Positions 28,776 through 37,323 of a DNA stretch of 64,000 nt are shown here, in pieces. Position numbers and translations under genes: made by a program. The first letter of the stretch is position 1. Every line of letters starts with the position of its first letter. The notes beneath the pieces are model-generated. The model was given only the letters and a program-made list of their open reading frames with translations, did no database searches and was not told the DNA's origin. Source of the DNA: Methylobacterium sp. AMS5 (lineage in GTDB: Bacteria > Pseudomonadota > Alphaproteobacteria > Rhizobiales > Beijerinckiaceae); the NCBI RefSeq assembly GCF_001542815.1, contig NZ_CP006992.1, forward strand, positions 3,291,501 through 3,355,500, written 5' to 3'.

Positions 28776-29992
28776 AGGGTCAGCAGCGTCACCACGGCAA
28801 GGTTGGCGACGACCCCCCAGGTGACGAGGATCGGCAGGGCGGCGAAGGCCGGCGGGCGTTCACCGCGCACCATCAGCACGATCAGGATCGGCAGCCAGTC
28901 GAGGGCGTAGCGCTGGGTCGCGATCTGCTCGGCGCCGTTCGAGTGGTAGAACAGGGTGATCCCGGCGATGACCGCGATGGTCGCCGCCCCGGCGGCGAAG
29001 ACCCGGTCGAGCCGCGCGTAGAAGGCCAGCAGCAGCCACGGGCTTGCCACGAGGAGCGCCGTGCCGGCCTTGTCGAAGCCGACCAGTTCCGTCAGCCGGG
29101 GGCCGCCGAACTCGAAATGGATCCCCTGCAGGAACAGGTAGAGCGTGTTGAACAGCAGGTAGTCGCGCGAGAACAGGCCGCCCTCGGTGATGCGCCGCCA
29201 GATGAAGCTGTCCTGGCCGGGATTGTGGATGAAGGCGTAGCCGGTCTCGAACGGGCTTCCGAAGCGCGCGGCGTTGTAGGCGCAGTAGACGGCGAGGGCC
29301 GCCGCGACCGGCAGCCCCGCCAGCATCGCGGATTTCGCCACCGAGGCCGGGTTCGCCAGCAGCGGGCGCCCGCGGGGCAGGGCCAGAACCAGCAGGAACA
29401 GCGGATAGAAGATCGCCATCTGCCGGCACAGGAAAGCGAGGCCGACGAACAATCCGGCGAGCGGCAGCGAATTCCGGCAGATCACCGCCCACAGGCTCAA
29501 CGTCATCATCAGGAAGCCGACGGTCTGGGAGAAGAACCAGACGCCGTCCGACCGCAGCGTGACCTGATAGAGCGGGCTGGCTAAGGCGAGCGCGGCAAGC
29601 AGCCACAACGCGTGCCCGCGCTCGACCTCCAGCGCGCGGAAGATGCGGCTCCAGGCGAGCAGGCTCAGGGCCGACAGGCCCAGGCCCAGAAGCACGAAGC
29701 CCTTGAAACCGGGAAAGCCGAACAGGGCGACGAACGGCGTCAGCAGCAGTGCCGGCAGGGGCGGAAAGATGATGTAGGTGCGCCCCTCGAACACGGCGCA
29801 ATCGATCTCGGGGCAGCGCTCGACCCAGAGCCGGCCGTGCAGGAACGCGTCGGCCAGCGCCCCGTGCGAGTTGAAGCCGGCATCGCGCAGCGCGCCCCGT
29901 CCCAGAAGGAGGGCGAGGAGAAGGGCACCGCTCAGTGCGGTCAGCACCGCCAGCACCCTGTCGCGGCGTCCTGTAACCGTCATGGTGGCCAC
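28763..29992 (-). CDS. Polytopic membrane glycosyltransferase-like protein (GT-C fold, GT39-type)
   Basis: The 409-residue product has about ten hydrophobic segments from LTALSGALLLALLL at the N-terminus to ANLAVVTLLTLYRL at the end. Its first large loop is FNSHGALADAFLHGRLWVERC, then IIFPPLPALLLTPFVALFG. This layout is that of GT-C glycosyltransferases that use polyprenyl-phosphate sugars outside the membrane, but I cannot point to the usual acidic pair with certainty. It is convergent with GtrA, overlapping 13 bp. Inference: acceptor-side partner of the HAD-UbiA/GtrA pair. ATGs at 29992 and 29983 are both possible. Confidence 0.75.
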   Translation of the reverse strand: MATMTVTGRRDRVLAVLTALSGALLLALLLGRGALRDAGFNSHGALADAFLHGRLWVERCPEIDCAVFEGRTYIIFPPLPALLLTPFVALFGFPGFKGFVLLGLGLSALSLLAWSRIFRALEVERGHALWLLAALALASPLYQVTLRSDGVWFFSQTVGFLMMTLSLWAVICRNSLPLAGLFVGLAFLCRQMAIFYPLFLLVLALPRGRPLLANPASVAKSAMLAGLPVAAALAVYCAYNAARFGSPFETGYAFIHNPGQDSFIWRRITEGGLFSRDYLLFNTLYLFLQGIHFEFGGPRLTELVGFDKAGTALLVASPWLLLAFYARLDRVFAAGAATIAVIAGITLFYHSNGAEQIATQRYALDWLPILIVLMVRGERPPAFAALPILVTWGVVANLAVVTLLTLYRL

Positions 29993-30276
29993 CGCCCTTT
30001 CACGAAACGAAACCGAATCGACGCGGAAGATTCGATCGGAAGGGTTAAGTCTTCCTCACGAATTGGCCGGCGAGCCTCCTCACGAAAACTTGTCGAGCCG
30101 GAGAGGCATCCTGCGTTCACCCGGTGCGGGCCCCCATCGGCACGATTTCCGGGGCTCACCGTCTCGGGGAAAAGGTTTCTGTCGATTTGGGACGGCCGTG
30201 CATTGCCGATAGCCGGGACCGACGGCAAGTCTAGAGCCGGCTCGCTCACAAAGAGGCGGGCCGAGAGGGGATATTC

Positions 30277-30798
30277 ATGACGATCGGGTCGCCGAAATTC
30301 TTGGCCGGCGCGGCACTCGCCTTCTTTCTGCTGGCCGGCAGCGCCGCCGTTGCCAAGAAGGTCACGCTCGTCCCCGGAGATCGGCCGATCTCCGTCGACA
30401 TCCCGGCCGCGTGGACGGTGACCACGATCGACCGTGGCGTCCAGGCGCGGACCGCGGACGAGGAAATCTACCTCTGGTTCGAGAGCTACAAGCCGGCCCA
30501 GTTCAAGGCCCTGCTCGGCGAGCACAACGCCTACTTCACGGAACAAGGCGTCAAGATCACCGGCGAGGGCCAGTCGAAGGAGGTCGATTTCCCGACCTAC
30601 GCCCTCAAGGTCACCGAATATCCGGCGACCTACGAGGGCAAACCGACGGTGCTGCGCTACCTCTCGGTCGTGCCGAAAGCCGAGAGCCAGCGCCATCTGC
30701 TCGTGAGCTACTGGGCCTCGCCGGAGGGCGACAAGAAGTACGACGCCGAGACGAACCAGATCCTGAACAGTCTCGCCGCCTCCTACGACGGCCGTTAA
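30277..30798 (+). CDS. Secreted hypothetical protein
   Basis: The 173-residue product has a signal peptide (KFLAGAALAFFLLAGSAAVA, cleavage before KKVTL). The mature domain of about 145 residues starts with a beta-rich segment (VTLVPGDRPISVDIPAAWTVTTID) and continues as alternating strands with an amphipathic helix. This fold outline resembles PsbP/Mog1-like or DUF1795-type proteins, but I cannot assign a family. It is predicted periplasmic. A palindromic repeat follows immediately after the stop. Divergent from the GT-C gene with about 285 bp between. Confidence 0.8.
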   Translation: MTIGSPKFLAGAALAFFLLAGSAAVAKKVTLVPGDRPISVDIPAAWTVTTIDRGVQARTADEEIYLWFESYKPAQFKALLGEHNAYFTEQGVKITGEGQSKEVDFPTYALKVTEYPATYEGKPTVLRYLSVVPKAESQRHLLVSYWASPEGDKKYDAETNQILNSLAASYDGR

Positions 30799-30802
30799 GA
30801 GT

Positions 30803-30878
30803 GCCTCACGAAACTCCCGATCTCTGACCGTTCTCGCTTTGGCGAGGACGGCGCCGCGGGAGTTTTGCGAGAGCCACT
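30803..30878. repeat. Intergenic palindromic repeat, copy 2 (inverted)
   Basis: The arms AAACTCCCG (30811-30819) and CGGGAGTTT (30857-30865) are perfectly complementary. The element is the reverse complement of copies 1 and 3: 30818-30856 matches 24001-24039 at 34 of 39 positions. It fills the 95-bp gap between convergent genes (one stop at 30798, the other at 30894), again a position suited to bidirectional termination. Confidence 0.85.
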
Positions 30879-30893
30879 AAGCGGGGCCGCTCC

Positions 30894-31532
30894 TTACGCC
30901 GGCAACAACCCGCGCGTCTCGGCGAGGCGCGCGGCGTAGCGGGCCAGCAGATCGACCTCCAGATTGATCCGATCCCCCTCGCGGCGCTCCTCCCAGGTCG
31001 TGACCGAGAGGCTGTGCGGGATCAGCAGCACCGAGAAATCGCTGCCCGAGACCGCGTTGACGGTGAGCGAGGTGCCGTCGAGGCAGATCGAGCCCTTCTC
31101 CGCGATGAAGCCGGCAAGCGCGGCCGGTGCCCGCAGGGTGAAGCGCTCGCTCGCCCCCCAAGGATTGTCCTCGCCCGTCACCGTCTCGCGGGCGAGGATC
31201 TCGGCGATACCGTCGACATGGCCGGTGACGAGGTGGCCGCCGAGTTCGTCGCCGAGCTTGAGCGAGCGTTCGAGGTTGAGCCGCGTGCCCTCGCGCCACG
31301 TGCCCACGGTGGTGCGGGCGATGGTCTCGGCGGCGGCATCGACCGAAAAGCGGCAGCCCGCGCCATGCGGCTCCACCGCGACGGCGGTGAGGCAGGGGCC
31401 GGAGCAGGCGATCGAGGCGCCGAGCGCGATACCGGCAGGATCGTAGGCGCTTTCGATCACGATCCGGCGCAGGCGCTCCGAGCCCTCCACCGAGACGACG
31501 CGGCCGACATCGCTGACGAGTCCGGTGAACAT
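30894..31532 (-). CDS. ribE: Riboflavin synthase alpha subunit
   Basis: The 212-residue product dismutates two lumazine molecules to riboflavin. It starts MFTGLVSDVGRV and has the two tandem beta-barrel repeats expected: ASIACSGPCLTAVAV in the first and GSICLDGTSLTVNAV in the second, with LGDELGGHLVTGHVDG at the junction. Length is normal. It starts 1 bp after the ribD stop, within nrdR-ribD-ribE. The next expected gene, ribH, is displaced 4.4 kb. Confidence 0.95.
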   Translation of the reverse strand: MFTGLVSDVGRVVSVEGSERLRRIVIESAYDPAGIALGASIACSGPCLTAVAVEPHGAGCRFSVDAAAETIARTTVGTWREGTRLNLERSLKLGDELGGHLVTGHVDGIAEILARETVTGEDNPWGASERFTLRAPAALAGFIAEKGSICLDGTSLTVNAVSGSDFSVLLIPHSLSVTTWEERREGDRINLEVDLLARYAARLAETRGLLPA

Positions 31533-31533
31533 G

Positions 31534-32664
31534 TCAGATCCTCTCGTAGGTGACCGCCGTGTCGGGGCCGTAGTCGCGGGTCTCGATCACGCTCAGGGAG
31601 CCGTCGGCGAGGCGGCGGGCGAGGTTCGCCCCGAGTGCCGGCAAGCCGCCGGCCTCACCCAGCACCATGGGGCCGGTGATGAGCGTGCAGGCATCGATGA
31701 GATCGTGCGCCGCGAGCGCGTCGGCAAGCGCCGGCCCGCCCTCGCTGCAGATCCGGGTCAGGCCGCGCTCCGCCAGCGCGTTCAGCGCGGCGGGCAGATC
31801 AATGCGGCCCTGCGCGTCGGTCGAAACGAAGGCGATCTCGACACCGAAGGAGGCGAGCATCCGCCGAGCATGGGCCGGGGCGCCGCGCCCAGTGAGAACC
31901 AGGGTCGGCAGGTCGCGGGCCCCACGCACGAGGTGGCTCGCGGGGTTGAGGCGCAGCGTCGAGTCGAGCACGATCCGCAACGGCGAGCGCTCGGCGAGCC
32001 CCGGCAGCCGCACGGTCAGCGAGGGGTCGTCGGCGCGGGCGGTGCCGATGCCGACCATGATCGCGTCGGCATGGGCCCGCCACAGATGCACCGCCCCGTC
32101 GGCGATCGGACCGGTGATCTTCAGCCGCTCGCCGGTCGAAGGCGCCGCGAACCCGTCGCGGGTCCGGGCGAGCTTGAGGTGCAGGCTCGGGCGGCCGCGC
32201 ATCACGCGGGAGAAATGGCCGCGATGGTCGCGGGCGGCCTCCTCGCGCAGCAGGCCGGTTTCCACCGTGATCCCGGCCGCGCGCAAACCCGCATGGCCGC
32301 GCCCGGCGACGCGGGGATCGGGATCCTCGATCGCGGTGACCACGCGGGCGATCCCGGCGGCGATCGTCGCGTCGGTGCAAGGCGGCGTGCGGCCGTGATG
32401 CGAGCAGGGTTCGAGGGTGACGTAGAGCGTGGCGCCGCGCGCGGCCTCGCCGGCCATGGCGAGCGCCAGGGGCTCCGCGTGCGGGCGACCGCCGACCGCC
32501 GTCACCGCCTGACCGACGATACGGCCCTCGGCCACGACGACGGCGCCGACGCTCGGATTCGGCCAGGTCCGGCCGAGATTGCGCCGCCCCAGCGCGAGGG
32601 CGAGGCGCATGGCGCGCCGGTCGAGGGCTTCCTGCACGGACACGTCCACCGCTCGCCCCGTCAC
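31534..32664 (-). CDS. ribD: Bifunctional diaminohydroxyphosphoribosylaminopyrimidine deaminase/reductase
   Basis: The 376-residue product has an N-terminal cytidine-deaminase-like zinc domain (PHAEPLAL and [15 protein letters not shown], with His, Cys and Cys ligands) and a C-terminal reductase domain ([31 protein letters not shown]). It carries out two successive steps of riboflavin synthesis. It overlaps nrdR by 4 bp and is separated from ribE by one base, so all three are one operon. Confidence 0.95.
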   Translation of the reverse strand: MTGRAVDVSVQEALDRRAMRLALALGRRNLGRTWPNPSVGAVVVAEGRIVGQAVTAVGGRPHAEPLALAMAGEAARGATLYVTLEPCSHHGRTPPCTDATIAAGIARVVTAIEDPDPRVAGRGHAGLRAAGITVETGLLREEAARDHRGHFSRVMRGRPSLHLKLARTRDGFAAPSTGERLKITGPIADGAVHLWRAHADAIMVGIGTARADDPSLTVRLPGLAERSPLRIVLDSTLRLNPASHLVRGARDLPTLVLTGRGAPAHARRMLASFGVEIAFVSTDAQGRIDLPAALNALAERGLTRICSEGGPALADALAAHDLIDACTLITGPMVLGEAGGLPALGANLARRLADGSLSVIETRDYGPDTAVTYERI

Positions 32665-33218
32665 GCCCGCTTCCGGGCCGGACGGCCGCGGCGCGGCGCG
32701 GCAACTGGCTCGTCGGGAGGGGCGGGCACAGCCTCCCCCTCTTCGGGCAGGACGCCTTCGCCCTCCAACCGCTCACCGAGGGTGCCGAGCAGATCCTGGA
32801 AGTCCTGCGCTTCGCGAAAATTCTTGTAAACCGACGCGAAGCGGACATAGGCGACGTCGTCGAGCCCCTTCAGGCCCTCCATCACCGCCTCGCCGATGGC
32901 CTCGCTGGTGACCTCGCCCTCGCCGCCGCTCTCCAGGCGCCGGGTGATGCCGTTGACGAGGCGCTCCACACGCTCGGGATCGACCGTGCGCTTGCGAAGC
33001 GCCACATCGATCGAGCGCTGGAGCTTGTCGCGGTCAAACGGCACGCGCTTGCCCGAGCGCTTGAGCACGACGAGTTCGCGCAACTGCACCCGCTCGAAGG
33101 TCGTGAAGCGTCCGCCGCAATCCGGGCAGACGCGGCGGCGGCGGATCGCCGAGGAATCCTCGCTCGGCCGCGAATCCTTCACCTGGGTGTCGGGACCTCC
33201 GCAGAACGGACACCGCAT
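32661..33218 (-). CDS. nrdR: Transcriptional repressor NrdR
   Basis: The 185-residue product has the N-terminal zinc ribbon (MRCPFCGG and VCPDCGGRF, four Cys) and then the ATP-cone domain ([22 protein letters not shown]). NrdR represses ribonucleotide reductase genes in response to dATP/ATP. The C-terminal 35 residues are an acidic then Pro/Arg-rich tail beyond the typical 150-residue core. Its place before ribD is conserved in alphaproteobacteria. Confidence 0.95.
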   Translation of the reverse strand: MRCPFCGGPDTQVKDSRPSEDSSAIRRRRVCPDCGGRFTTFERVQLRELVVLKRSGKRVPFDRDKLQRSIDVALRKRTVDPERVERLVNGITRRLESGGEGEVTSEAIGEAVMEGLKGLDDVAYVRFASVYKNFREAQDFQDLLGTLGERLEGEGVLPEEGEAVPAPPDEPVAAPRRGRPARKRA

Positions 33219-33281
33219 CGCGCGCTCACCACCTCGTCCCGGACGCTCATAAAAGCCGCCCCTCTCTGCCCCACCCGCCGC

Positions 33282-33836
33282 TCAATTGCCAGGAGTGGGA
33301 TCGGTCGGAACAGGCGTGTCGGGCGTCGCACCCCCGTCTCCCGGTTCGGCGCGAAACAGGGCGCGGAGTGCGGCTGCCGTCGGTCCAGCCACCACGTCGG
33401 CGAGGGTGAGGCGGTCGAGTTCGAGGAAGAACGCCTGCTCCGCCGCGTCGAAGGCCCATTTGAGGCGGCAGCGGCCCATGAGCGGGCAGGGGTCGCGCTT
33501 GCAATCGACCACTGTCCCGACCCCCTCCAGATCGGCGACGAGCCGTCCGAGCCGTATCTCGCGGGCGTCCCGTGCGAGACGCACGCCGCCGGAGCGGCCC
33601 TGCCTCGCCTCGACGATACCGGCCCGGACCAGCGTCTGGGCGATCTTCTGGAGGTGGTGCACCGAGATATCGAAGCGTTGCGCAACGGCCGGGGTCGCGA
33701 CCCAGGCTCCCCGCTCCGCCAGCGTCAGGTGCATGACCAGACGCAGGCCGTAATCCGTGTGAAGCGAGAGATGCAGGGTCGCCCTCCCGAGCGGTGCCGC
33801 GCAACCTTCAGGTGAAGGATGCTCAACCCACATCAT
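33282..33836 (-). CDS. Rrf2-family regulator, NsrR-like
   Basis: The 184-residue product contains a winged-helix domain (LSLHTDYGLRLVMHLTLAERG and RFDISVHHLQKIAQTLVRAGIVE). A cysteine cluster follows, C-x4-C-x5-C in VDCKRDPCPLMGRCRL, which matches the Fe-S ligands of NsrR, the nitric-oxide sensor. The family core normally begins at LHLSLHTDYG, so the 20 or so residues encoded from ATG 33836 are an N-terminal extension or the true start is a non-ATG codon near 33780. No NO-detoxification gene is adjacent. A GGATGCAAC segment just upstream resembles an NsrR half-site only loosely. Confidence 0.82.
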   Translation of the reverse strand: MMWVEHPSPEGCAAPLGRATLHLSLHTDYGLRLVMHLTLAERGAWVATPAVAQRFDISVHHLQKIAQTLVRAGIVEARQGRSGGVRLARDAREIRLGRLVADLEGVGTVVDCKRDPCPLMGRCRLKWAFDAAEQAFFLELDRLTLADVVAGPTAAALRALFRAEPGDGGATPDTPVPTDPTPGN

Positions 33837-33916
33837 TTCAAGGATGCAACGACGTGTACACTCCCCGGAACGACAAACCTGACATGGATTAACTCTGAGG
33901 CAGCCCCGAAACGACA

Positions 33917-33946
33917 GCGGCCGCGGATCGGGAGATCCGCGGCCGC
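33917..33946 (-). terminator. Hairpin terminator after glyA
   Basis: A perfect 13-bp stem GCGGCCGCGGATC / GATCCGCGGCCGC with a GGGA loop lies 39 bp beyond the glyA stop, between glyA and the Rrf2 gene start. There is no T-run, but stem stability makes it the likely end of glyA mRNA. Confidence 0.65.
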
Positions 33947-33985
33947 AACGTCCCGCATGACGGGCCGGACGTGTTTCGATCGGGC

Positions 33986-35290
33986 TTAGGCGTAGATCGG
34001 GAACCGATCGGTGAGGGCGTGGACCTTCTCCTTCACCGCCGCCTCGACCGCCGCGTCGCCGCCATCGCCCTTCTCGGCGATACCATCGAGCACCTGAACG
34101 ATCAGCGAGCCGACCTGCTTGAACTCGGCGACGCCGAAGCCGCGGGTGGTGCTGGCCGGCGTGCCCAGACGGATGCCGGAGGTGATCGTCGGCTTCTGCG
34201 GGTCGAACGGCACGCCGTTCTTGTTGCAGGTGATGTCGGCCCGGGAGAGCGCCGCCTCGGCCGCCTTGCCGGTCAGGCCCTTCTTCTGAAGGTCGACCAG
34301 CATCAGGTGGTTGTCGGTGCCGCCCGAGGTGATGTCGTAGCCGCCGGAGATGATGGTGTCGGCCAGCGCGCGGGCGTTGTCGATCACTTGGCGAGCGTAG
34401 ATCTTGAACTCGGGCTTCAGCGCCTCGCCGAAGGCCACCGCCTTGGCGGCGATGACGTGCATCAAGGGGCCGCCCTGGAGGCCGGGGAAGATCGCCGAGT
34501 TGAACTTCTTGGCCAGCGCCTCGTCGTTCGTCAGGATCATGCCGCCGCGCGGGCCGCGCAGGGTCTTGTGCGTCGTCGTGGTGGCGACGTGCGCGTGAGG
34601 GAACGGCGAAGGATGCAGGCCCGCGGCGACGAGGCCGGCGAAGTGGGCCATATCGACGAAGAAGTAGGCGCCGACGGAATCGGCGATCTCACGGAACTTC
34701 GCGAAGTCCCAGTGACGCGGGTAGCCCGAGCCGCCGGCGATGATCACCTTCGGTTTGTGCTCCTGGGCGAGGCGCTCGACCTGCTCCATGTCGATGCGCT
34801 GGTCCTCGCGGCGCACGGTGTAGGAGACCGGCTTGAACCACTTGCCCGAGACGTTCGGGGGCGCGCCGTGGGTGAGGTGGCCGCCGGCCGCGAGGTCGAG
34901 GCCGAGGAAGGTGTCGCCCGGCTGCATCAGGGCCATGAACACGCCCTGGTTCGCCTGCGAGCCGGAATTCGGCTGCACGTTGGCGAAGCCGCAGCCGAAC
35001 AGGCGCTTGGCCCGATCGATCGCCAGTTCCTCGGCGATGTCCACGAACTGGCAGCCGCCGTAGTAGCGCCGACCCGGATAGCCCTCGGCGTACTTGTTGG
35101 TCAGCACCGAGCCCTGCGCTTCGAGCACGGCGCGCGAGACGATGTTCTCAGACGCGATCAGCTCGATCTCGTGCTGCTGCCGGCCCAGCTCCTGCGAGAT
35201 GGCCTTGGCGATCTCAGGATCCGTTTCGGCAAGATGAGCCGAGAAGAAGGTGTCGAGGTCGGTGTTGTCGGTCGCAGTTCCGGCGCTCAT
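33986..35290 (-). CDS. glyA: Serine hydroxymethyltransferase
   Basis: The 434-residue PLP enzyme interconverts serine and glycine with tetrahydrofolate. In a serine-cycle methylotroph it is the step by which methylene-THF enters assimilation. The PLP lysine lies in [13 protein letters not shown], and the N-terminal [14 protein letters not shown] and [16 protein letters not shown] are family signatures. ATG 35290 (MSAGTATDN), preceded by AAAAGAGG, fits the genus better than an in-frame ATG at 35350. Confidence 0.96.
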   Translation of the reverse strand: MSAGTATDNTDLDTFFSAHLAETDPEIAKAISQELGRQQHEIELIASENIVSRAVLEAQGSVLTNKYAEGYPGRRYYGGCQFVDIAEELAIDRAKRLFGCGFANVQPNSGSQANQGVFMALMQPGDTFLGLDLAAGGHLTHGAPPNVSGKWFKPVSYTVRREDQRIDMEQVERLAQEHKPKVIIAGGSGYPRHWDFAKFREIADSVGAYFFVDMAHFAGLVAAGLHPSPFPHAHVATTTTHKTLRGPRGGMILTNDEALAKKFNSAIFPGLQGGPLMHVIAAKAVAFGEALKPEFKIYARQVIDNARALADTIISGGYDITSGGTDNHLMLVDLQKKGLTGKAAEAALSRADITCNKNGVPFDPQKPTITSGIRLGTPASTTRGFGVAEFKQVGSLIVQVLDGIAEKGDGGDAAVEAAVKEKVHALTDRFPIYA

Positions 35291-35494
35291 GAGCGTAGCC
35301 TCTTTTCGTTGTTTACGGGCAAACCCACCCGTTCTCCCGTCGGCGTTCACGGGGGTGTTTTTCAGGCACTATTCGTACACGCCGCGGCACCACAGGCCAA
35401 GCACAGGTGATTTTTCGCCTGTCTTCAAAATTTTTAACGGGATCGGCCCCGCGATGCGGCACTGCGGCGCATCCGGCCGGTTCTACACGCGAAA

Positions 35495-35515
35495 ACACCC
35501 GGCAGGGCCGGGTGT
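35495..35515 (-). terminator. Intrinsic terminator downstream of the atp operon
   Basis: Read on the minus strand, a perfect 9-bp stem ACACCCGGC / GCCGGGTGT with a 3-nt loop is followed by TTTTC, the features of an intrinsic terminator. It lies about 140 bp after the atpF stop. Confidence 0.75.
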
Positions 35516-35609
35516 CGCAGGACCGATCAAGTCGTTGAGTGGCTGGCTCCGCGAGTGCGTCCGAGGACCTTAGCGGGTCCGATCGACGCCGCTTGCGGAT
35601 TTGCGCCGT

Positions 35610-35634
35610 GCCCTTGCCGAAACCCGGCAAGGGC
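35610..35634 (-). terminator. Hairpin 24 bp after atpF
   Basis: A perfect 10-bp stem GCCCTTGCCG / CGGCAAGGGC with a 5-nt loop and no T-run. It is probably a 3'-end protecting stem or the first of two tandem terminators of the atp operon. Confidence 0.6.
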
Positions 35635-35657
35635 CCGTTCGATCGGAGGTGTCGGAT

Positions 35658-36146
35658 TCAGGCCTGGAGGCGGCTCTTCACGTCGCCGAGGCTGGCCCGG
35701 AGGAGATCCTGCGCCGCCGCGCCCTGGAGGCGCTCACGCAGCAGGGTCTCGGAGACCTTCACGGCTGCGTCGGCCGCCGCGGCCCGAACCTGAGCGGAGG
35801 CCTGCGCCTCGGCCTGGGCAATCTTGGCCTCGGCGCTCTTGGTGCGGCGGGCCACGAAATCGTTGAGGCGGGCATGGCCTTCGGCGGCGATGCGCTCGGC
35901 ATCCTCGCGGGCACCGGCGATGATGGCCTCGGCCTCGCGCTCGGCCTCGGTGCGGCGGCGCTTGTAGTCGGCGAGCACGGCCGCGGCTTCTTCACGCAGG
36001 CGGCGGGCCTCGTCGAGCTCGTGGCGCACGCGCTTGGCGCGGCTGTCGAGGCCGTTGGTCATCATCGAGAAGCCGCCGACCCGCCAGACGATGACCAGGA
36101 ACGCCACGAAGGCGACGGCGACCCAGAATTCCGCGGTCAACAACAT
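35658..36146 (-). CDS. atpF: F0F1 ATP synthase subunit b
   Basis: The 162-residue protein has one N-terminal membrane helix ([16 protein letters not shown]) and a long charged coiled-coil stalk ([23 protein letters not shown]...). This is the peripheral stator subunit b. It is the last gene of the F0 operon, followed by two hairpins. The shorter length and position after b' fit the alphaproteobacterial b/b' pair. Confidence 0.93.
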   Translation of the reverse strand: MLLTAEFWVAVAFVAFLVIVWRVGGFSMMTNGLDSRAKRVRHELDEARRLREEAAAVLADYKRRRTEAEREAEAIIAGAREDAERIAAEGHARLNDFVARRTKSAEAKIAQAEAQASAQVRAAAADAAVKVSETLLRERLQGAAAQDLLRASLGDVKSRLQA

Positions 36147-36232
36147 GTCGGTTTCAAACCCTTGATCGGCCTTCCGCCCGGCGGGCCGGGCGGGGTCGGA
36201 TGGGAGGGGCCGGCAACGGGCCGGCCCTCGGA

Positions 36233-36838
36233 TCAGTGTACGGCGGGCGTCGCGTCGAGGGCGCGGTTCAGGCTCGCCTGGTCGGGGGCCTGGCCGGTCA
36301 GCCGCTCGACGATCGCCGAGGCGGTTTCGCCGGCAATCGCGCGGACATTGCCCATGGCTTCGTTCGTGCGCGTGCGGAGGGTCGCCTCGGAGGCGGCGAG
36401 CCGCTGGTTCAGCTCGGCTTCGAGCGTCTTGCGCTTGGCCTCAGCCTCGGCCGAGAGGGTGTTGCGGGTCTCCTGGGCGATGGCCTGCGCCTTCGCCTGC
36501 GCCTCGCGCAGAGACTTCTCGTAGGCCTCGCCGGCGGCGTCGGCCTCGGTCTTCATGCGCTGCGCCTCGGTCAGATCGGACGAGAGCCGGCCGGCGCGGT
36601 CGCCGAGGATCGCCTCGATGCGCGGCAGCGCAACCTTGGACATCAGGTAGTAGAGCAGGCCGAAGGCCAGCGCGAGCCAGATCAACTGCGAGAGGAAGGT
36701 GTGGCTCTCGAAGGGCGGAAAGGCGCCGCCATGGCCGCCGGAGGGCTGCTCGGTATGGGCGTGCGGGCTTCCCGCCGGGACGATCGTCGTGTCCGCGTTC
36801 GGGGAGGGGGTCGTGAGGGGATTCTTCTGCTCGGCCAT
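36233..36838 (-). CDS. atpF': F0F1 ATP synthase subunit b'
   Basis: The 201-residue second stator subunit has an N-terminal cytoplasm-like extension rich in Pro, Ser and His (about 45 residues), then [19 protein letters not shown], the membrane helix, and an Ala/Glu-rich coiled-coil ([26 protein letters not shown]). It lies between atpE and atpF with a palindromic element upstream. Confidence 0.93.
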   Translation of the reverse strand: MAEQKNPLTTPSPNADTTIVPAGSPHAHTEQPSGGHGGAFPPFESHTFLSQLIWLALAFGLLYYLMSKVALPRIEAILGDRAGRLSSDLTEAQRMKTEADAAGEAYEKSLREAQAKAQAIAQETRNTLSAEAEAKRKTLEAELNQRLAASEATLRTRTNEAMGNVRAIAGETASAIVERLTGQAPDQASLNRALDATPAVH

Positions 36839-36895
36839 GGCCCTGTCCGGTGACGTCGGAAGGCCGGCTCCGCGGGCGGAGCGGCCGGATCGGAG

Positions 36896-36979
36896 TCTCT
36901 CACGAAACCTCCGCTGCGCCGCCGTACGGAGGGACGGACGACCGAGCAGAGGAGGTTTCGCGAGGCGCTCTCAACGAGC
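36896..36979. repeat. Palindromic element between atpE and atpF' (diverged copy 4)
   Basis: Perfect arms CGAAACCTCC (36903-36912) and GGAGGTTTCG (36951-36960) surround a 38-bp core. The outer sequence CTCACGAAAC...GTTTCGCGAG resembles the outer frame of the three other repeats, but the core is different. It sits in the 197-bp gap within the atp operon, where it could stabilise the atpE mRNA or attenuate downstream expression. Confidence 0.65.
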
Positions 36980-37035
36980 GGGGGAGCGCGGGGCGGGCTC
37001 TCTAGCCGGCCCGCGCTCCCCCGATGAACGACGCG

Positions 37036-37263
37036 TCAGACGGCGAAGAGGAGCAGCAGCGCGACGAGCAGCGAGAAGATGCCGAGCGCCTCGGTGAGCG
37101 CGAAGCCCAGGAGGAGGTTGGTGCGCTGGCTATCGGCGGCCGACGGGTTGCGCAGGGCGCCCGCGTAGAACTGGCCGAACAGGTTGCCGAGGCCGATGCT
37201 GGCGCCCGCCATGCCGAGGCAGGCGAGACCGGCGCCGATGTACTTCGCAGCGACGGGATCCAT
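37036..37263 (-). CDS. atpE: F0F1 ATP synthase subunit c
   Basis: The 75-residue proteolipid has two membrane helices: [24 protein letters not shown] and [23 protein letters not shown]. Glu in ALTEALG is the proton-carrying carboxylate, as in other alphaproteobacteria. It forms the rotor ring. The 60-bp spacer from atpB contains its own ribosome-binding site (AGGAGTG), as expected for a highly translated gene. Confidence 0.96.
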   Translation of the reverse strand: MDPVAAKYIGAGLACLGMAGASIGLGNLFGQFYAGALRNPSAADSQRTNLLLGFALTEALGIFSLLVALLLLFAV

Positions 37264-37323
37264 GAAACACTCCTGAAGTTCGAACGGGGTTCGTTGAGGG
37301 CGGAAGGGTCCGGCCGGAAAGGA

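Larger units (their letters stand above)
35291..35657. other. Intergenic region between atpF and glyA
   Basis: About 370 bp. The half near atpF holds two hairpins listed separately; the half near glyA should hold the glyA promoter and leader. I could not recognise a riboswitch. Confidence 0.5.
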
